Assembly (NCBI GenBank): GCA_021777365.1
Contig: JAJYDP010000233.1
Span: 1-7,467 of the forward strand
Direction: 5' to 3'
Length of the DNA stretch: 7,467 nt
Source: Chloroflexota bacterium
GTDB taxonomy: Bacteria; Chloroflexota; Limnocylindria; Limnocylindrales; CSP1-4
In this document: positions 4,946 to 7,467 of the stretch, in pieces
Numbering within the stretch: position 1 is the stretch's first letter
How the letters are laid out: every line of letters begins with the position of its first letter
The notes under the pieces: model-generated
The model's database searches: none
The model's input: only the letters and a program-made list of their open reading frames with translations
Told to the model about the DNA's origin: nothing
Program-made: the position numbers and the translations under genes

Positions 4946-6609
4946 GCGTGCTGGCGCACCTCGTGCCGCATGCCACGATCGAGCGACGCCCCGCGACGGT
5001 GGGCATGGTCCGCGACCAGATCGGCTACGCCTTCCGCGAGCTGTTGCGAGCGCGCATCCTGCTCGTGTTCACCTTCGTGCTGCCGATCATGTGGCTGACC
5101 ATCATCGGCCTCGTCGCGGGCAACGAGGCCGTCGACCAGGCGACCGGCGTTCGCGTGATGCAGTTCGCCACGCCGATGGCGGTGGTCATGGCCGCGGTGT
5201 TCGCGGCCTACCCGCCCGTGGCGATGGGCCTGGGGGTCGCGCGCGAGCAGAAGATCATGAAGCGGTTGCGCGGCACGCCGCTGCCGATGTGGATCTACGT
5301 CGCCGGCCGGGTGGGCGCCGCGGCCGTGCTGGCGACCATCTCCGTCCTCGTGATGCTGCTCCTGGGCGTGGCCGAGTACGACGTCCAAGTCCAGTGGCAG
5401 ACCGTGCCGGCCACGCTCATCACGCTGCTCGTCGCGATCGCCTGCCTGGCTGCGCTGGGCCTCGCCGTGGGAGCCCTGGCGCCCTCCGCCCGCACGGCGC
5501 AGACCCTGGCCGTCGGATCGGCCGTGGCCGTCCTGTTCCTGTCGGGGATGATGACGATCGGTTCGACCCTGCCGGCCTGGATGGACTCGGTCGGCTGGAT
5601 CTTCCCGGTCCGGCCGCTGCTCGTCTCGCTCCAGGACCAGTTCAACCCATTCCTCCACGGCCCCGGCTGGAACCTGCAGGCCCTGGCCGTTATCGCGGCC
5701 TGGGGGCTGGCAGCGGCCCTCGTCGCCTCGCGCGTGCTCGAACGCGAGCCGTCATGGCGGGCGGCCACCGGGGGTCGCGGGCGTCGGGCCTCGACGGTGT
5801 CGCCGGCTGCCCGGGTCGAGCATCGAAGCCTCATGGCGAGCGCACCCGGGGAGCCGAGCGCCCTCGCCCTGGCGTTCGACCAGGTGCGCTGGGCGAACCG
5901 GGGAACGCTGCGGGACCTCGGGGATGTCGTGTTCGCCATCGCGATGCCTGTGGCTCTGTACGCCCTCATCGGCTCGATGTACCCGCACGCGGACTTCTTC
6001 CCAGGCACGCCGCTCGTGCGGTTCTTCGCCTGCAGCATGGCTGCCTACGGCGCCGGTGTCACGGCGTTCGTCAACCTGCCGGTGGCGGTCGCGCGGGCCC
6101 GCGAGCAGGGCGTCCTCAAGCGCCTGCGGGGCACGCCGCTGGCGACATGGCAGTACCTGCTCGGCCGGATCGCATCGGCGGCGCTCATCTCGCTGCTGAC
6201 CGCCGCGCTGGTGTTCGGGGTGGGGCTGGCGTTCTTCGGGGTTCCGCTCTCACCCGAGCGGTTGCCGCTGGCGCTGGCGGTGTTCGTGCTGGGGACGCTC
6301 ACGCTCGGAGCCTGCGGCTTCGCGCTCATGGTGCGGACGGGGAGCGCCCGCGCCACGGCGGTCACGGGCCTGAGCATCCTGCTGCCGCTGTCGTTCTTCT
6401 CGGACGTCTTCCTCTCGGGCGGCGGGCCCGGCTGGATGGCGACGGTCGGGTCGATCTTCCCGCTGCGGCACTTCGTCCACGCCTTGTACGGGTCCATCGA
6501 CCCGTCCGGGGTATCGATCGCCTGGACCGACATCGGGGCGATGGCGGCGTGGTTGGCCGCGGCAATGATCGTCGCGGTCCGATTCTTCCGGTGGGAGCCG
6601 AAGAGCTGA
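4942..6609 (+). CDS. ABC-2 type exporter permease, two fused membrane domains
   Basis: The 555-residue protein is about twice the length of a usual DrrB-type permease (250-290). It contains two homologous halves. Residues 101-113 (REQKIMKRLRGTP) recur at 387-399 (REQGVLKRLRGTP), an offset of 286, and similarity continues into the next membrane helix (GRVGAAAVL and GRIASAALI). The halves also align near their starts (VRDQ at 24 and AFDQ at 311) and ends (EREPSW and RWEPKS). Each half has about six hydrophobic segments: roughly 38-60, 78-98, 120-143, 155-180, 187-205, 243-264, then 327-345, 359-383, 404-433, 441-463, 472-491, 531-548. A charged linker at about 266-312 joins them. With the ATPase it should make a complete exporter without permease dimerisation. 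ATG overlaps the ATPase stop; GAGG at 4931-4934 is a likely ribosome binding site. Confidence 0.93.
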   Translation: MSVLAHLVPHATIERRPATVGMVRDQIGYAFRELLRARILLVFTFVLPIMWLTIIGLVAGNEAVDQATGVRVMQFATPMAVVMAAVFAAYPPVAMGLGVAREQKIMKRLRGTPLPMWIYVAGRVGAAAVLATISVLVMLLLGVAEYDVQVQWQTVPATLITLLVAIACLAALGLAVGALAPSARTAQTLAVGSAVAVLFLSGMMTIGSTLPAWMDSVGWIFPVRPLLVSLQDQFNPFLHGPGWNLQALAVIAAWGLAAALVASRVLEREPSWRAATGGRGRRASTVSPAARVEHRSLMASAPGEPSALALAFDQVRWANRGTLRDLGDVVFAIAMPVALYALIGSMYPHADFFPGTPLVRFFACSMAAYGAGVTAFVNLPVAVARAREQGVLKRLRGTPLATWQYLLGRIASAALISLLTAALVFGVGLAFFGVPLSPERLPLALAVFVLGTLTLGACGFALMVRTGSARATAVTGLSILLPLSFFSDVFLSGGGPGWMATVGSIFPLRHFVHALYGSIDPSGVSIAWTDIGAMAAWLAAAMIVAVRFFRWEPKS

Positions 6610-6637
6610 GTGATCACCGTGCCGGGGCAGTCTGGTG

Positions 6638-6662
6638 CCGAACGACAGTTACTGTCGGTCGG
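6638..6662. promoter_or_regulatory. Near-perfect 25-bp palindrome, operator-like
   Basis: The core CGACAGTTACTGTCG (6643-6657) is a perfect 15-bp dyad about T6650. Continuing outward, 11 of 12 base pairs across 25 bp are complementary (mismatch 6642/6658). It lies 28 bases after the permease stop and 49 bases before the next start, and contains a -10-like TACTGT (6650-6655). The size and symmetry suit a TetR- or GntR-type operator. It could also form an RNA hairpin with loop GUUAC and act as a terminator of the exporter operon, but no T-run follows. Confidence 0.55.
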
Positions 6663-6696
6663 ATCTTGTGAGCAGGCGAGACCGACCCGCGTGGAT

Positions 6697-6705
6697 GGGA
6701 GGGAG
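6697..6705 (+). promoter_or_regulatory. Ribosome binding site of the hydrolase gene
   Basis: GGGAGGGAG ends 6 bases before GTG 6712 and fixes that GTG as the start. Confidence 0.7.
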
Positions 6706-6711
6706 TCGAGC

Positions 6712-7467
6712 GTGCGCACGCACGGCGTGCCCGGGCGCAGGGCCGGGGTCTCCAGGTGGACGGCGTGCTGCTGCGCCGTGGTCGTAGCTGCGTCCTTCGT
6801 GGCGGGGTGCACCTCGGGCGGGTCCGCCCCTCCGGCGGCACGCGCGTGGCTCCTGGCGGGTCGGCCGATGACCGCCTGCACCATCAGCGGTGAGGTCCCG
6901 GTGAAGGCGGCGGTCGCCGGATACTGCGGCACCCTGCAGGTACCGGAGGACCGGGCGAGCCCATCGGGCCGCCAGGTCGGACTGCACGTGGCGATCGTCC
7001 CCGCCGCGACGCCCCATCCTGTCCCGGATCCGTTCTTCGCCCTTGCCGGGGGCCCGGGCGACGCGAGCACGTCGTTCTTCGCCTGGCTGCCGGGGCTGTA
7101 CTCGGACGTCCACGCCCGCCACGACATCGTGATGGTCGACCAGCGGGGCACCGGCGCGTCGAACCCCCTGGCCATGCCGCCGGTGCCCGACACGACGGGC
7201 CTGTCGGCGGCCGAGACGGATGCGCAATTGGCCACCTGGGCGAGCGAGGGCCTCGCCGCCCTGGACGCCGACCCGCGCATGTACACGAGCACGGTCGCGG
7301 CCGACGACCTCGACGCCGTCCGGACAGCCCTCGGGTACGAGCGGATCGACCTCTACGGCACCTCCTACGGCGGCGAGCTCGCGCAGTACTACCTGCGCCA
7401 GCACCCCGATCACGTTCGCGTGGCGATCATGGATGGCTCGACGCCGCTCGACGTGCCGGTCCTCGAG
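6712..7467 (+). CDS. Lipoprotein alpha/beta hydrolase, S33 peptidase-like, 3' end missing
   Basis: The frame is open for 252 codons from GTG 6712 to the window end, so the C-terminal part is lost. A basic N-terminus (R2, R9, R10, R15), a hydrophobic stretch (17-32) and a lipobox VAGC with Cys33 indicate a lipoprotein signal peptide, so the enzyme should be anchored outside the membrane. The hydrolase fold is shown by LAGGPGDAST (111-120; the GGPG oxyanion loop), DQRGTGASNP (143-152), and the nucleophile elbow YGTSYGGELA (215-224) with Ser218. These three together are typical of tripeptidyl aminopeptidase/proline iminopeptidase-type (S33) enzymes of high-GC bacteria. The catalytic Asp and His should lie beyond the window. 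It probably trims N-terminal residues from peptides, but an esterase role is possible. It follows the exporter by 102 bases, separated by a 25-bp palindrome, and probably has its own control. Confidence 0.88.
   Translation, partial: MRTHGVPGRRAGVSRWTACCCAVVVAASFVAGCTSGGSAPPAARAWLLAGRPMTACTISGEVPVKAAVAGYCGTLQVPEDRASPSGRQVGLHVAIVPAATPHPVPDPFFALAGGPGDASTSFFAWLPGLYSDVHARHDIVMVDQRGTGASNPLAMPPVPDTTGLSAAETDAQLATWASEGLAALDADPRMYTSTVAADDLDAVRTALGYERIDLYGTSYGGELAQYYLRQHPDHVRVAIMDGSTPLDVPVLE

Noticed and set aside
6610..6617. GTGATCAC palindrome after the permease stop
   Set aside because: Only 8 bp; this length is expected by chance and nothing else supports a site.
6045..7292. Minus-strand frame of 415 codons over the permease and hydrolase
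   Set aside because: Antisense to two genes with strong motifs; it would also cross the intergenic palindrome.

Overview
The window is high-GC bacterial chromosome with strong G/C bias at third codon positions, several GTG starts and closely packed genes. This suits an actinobacterium or a high-GC Chloroflexota lineage, but the sequence alone does not decide between them. No tRNA, rRNA, CRISPR array, insertion sequence or phage gene is visible.

Layout. (1) Bases 1-1051, plus strand: the 3' part of a PlsC-type acyltransferase, then a small protein with one membrane segment and a zinc-finger motif close to the RanBP2 consensus. (2) Bases 1080-2761, minus strand: a translationally coupled pair, a DUF1992 protein and then a DadA/glycine-oxidase-type FAD oxidoreductase. 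A good promoter places the likely transcription start on the DUF1992 ATG, so the mRNA may be leaderless. (3) Bases 2762-2994: a non-coding array with six copies of a 13-bp motif (two full 49-bp units plus partial ones). Its last copy is one arm of a strong hairpin just after the next gene. (4) Bases 2995-3684, minus strand: a secreted low-complexity protein with a small helical domain. (5) Bases 3685-3997: a divergent intergenic region with several inverted repeats. (6) Bases 3998-6609, plus strand: an ABC-2 exporter operon, a DrrA-like ATPase coupled through ATGA to a permease in which two ABC-2 membrane domains are fused in one chain. (7) Bases 6610-6711: a spacer with a near-perfect 25-bp palindrome. 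(8) From 6712 to the window end, plus strand: the N-terminal part of a lipoprotein alpha/beta hydrolase resembling S33 (tripeptidyl aminopeptidase/proline iminopeptidase) enzymes.

How the genes may work together: the ATPase and fused permease should form one exporter with two nucleotide-binding subunits per double-length permease. The acyltransferase and zinc-finger protein are probably co-transcribed. I see no clear multi-gene defence or biosynthetic system. The most unusual items are the repeat array with its hairpin, the fused permease, the membrane-anchored RanBP2-like zinc finger, and the palindrome before the hydrolase.
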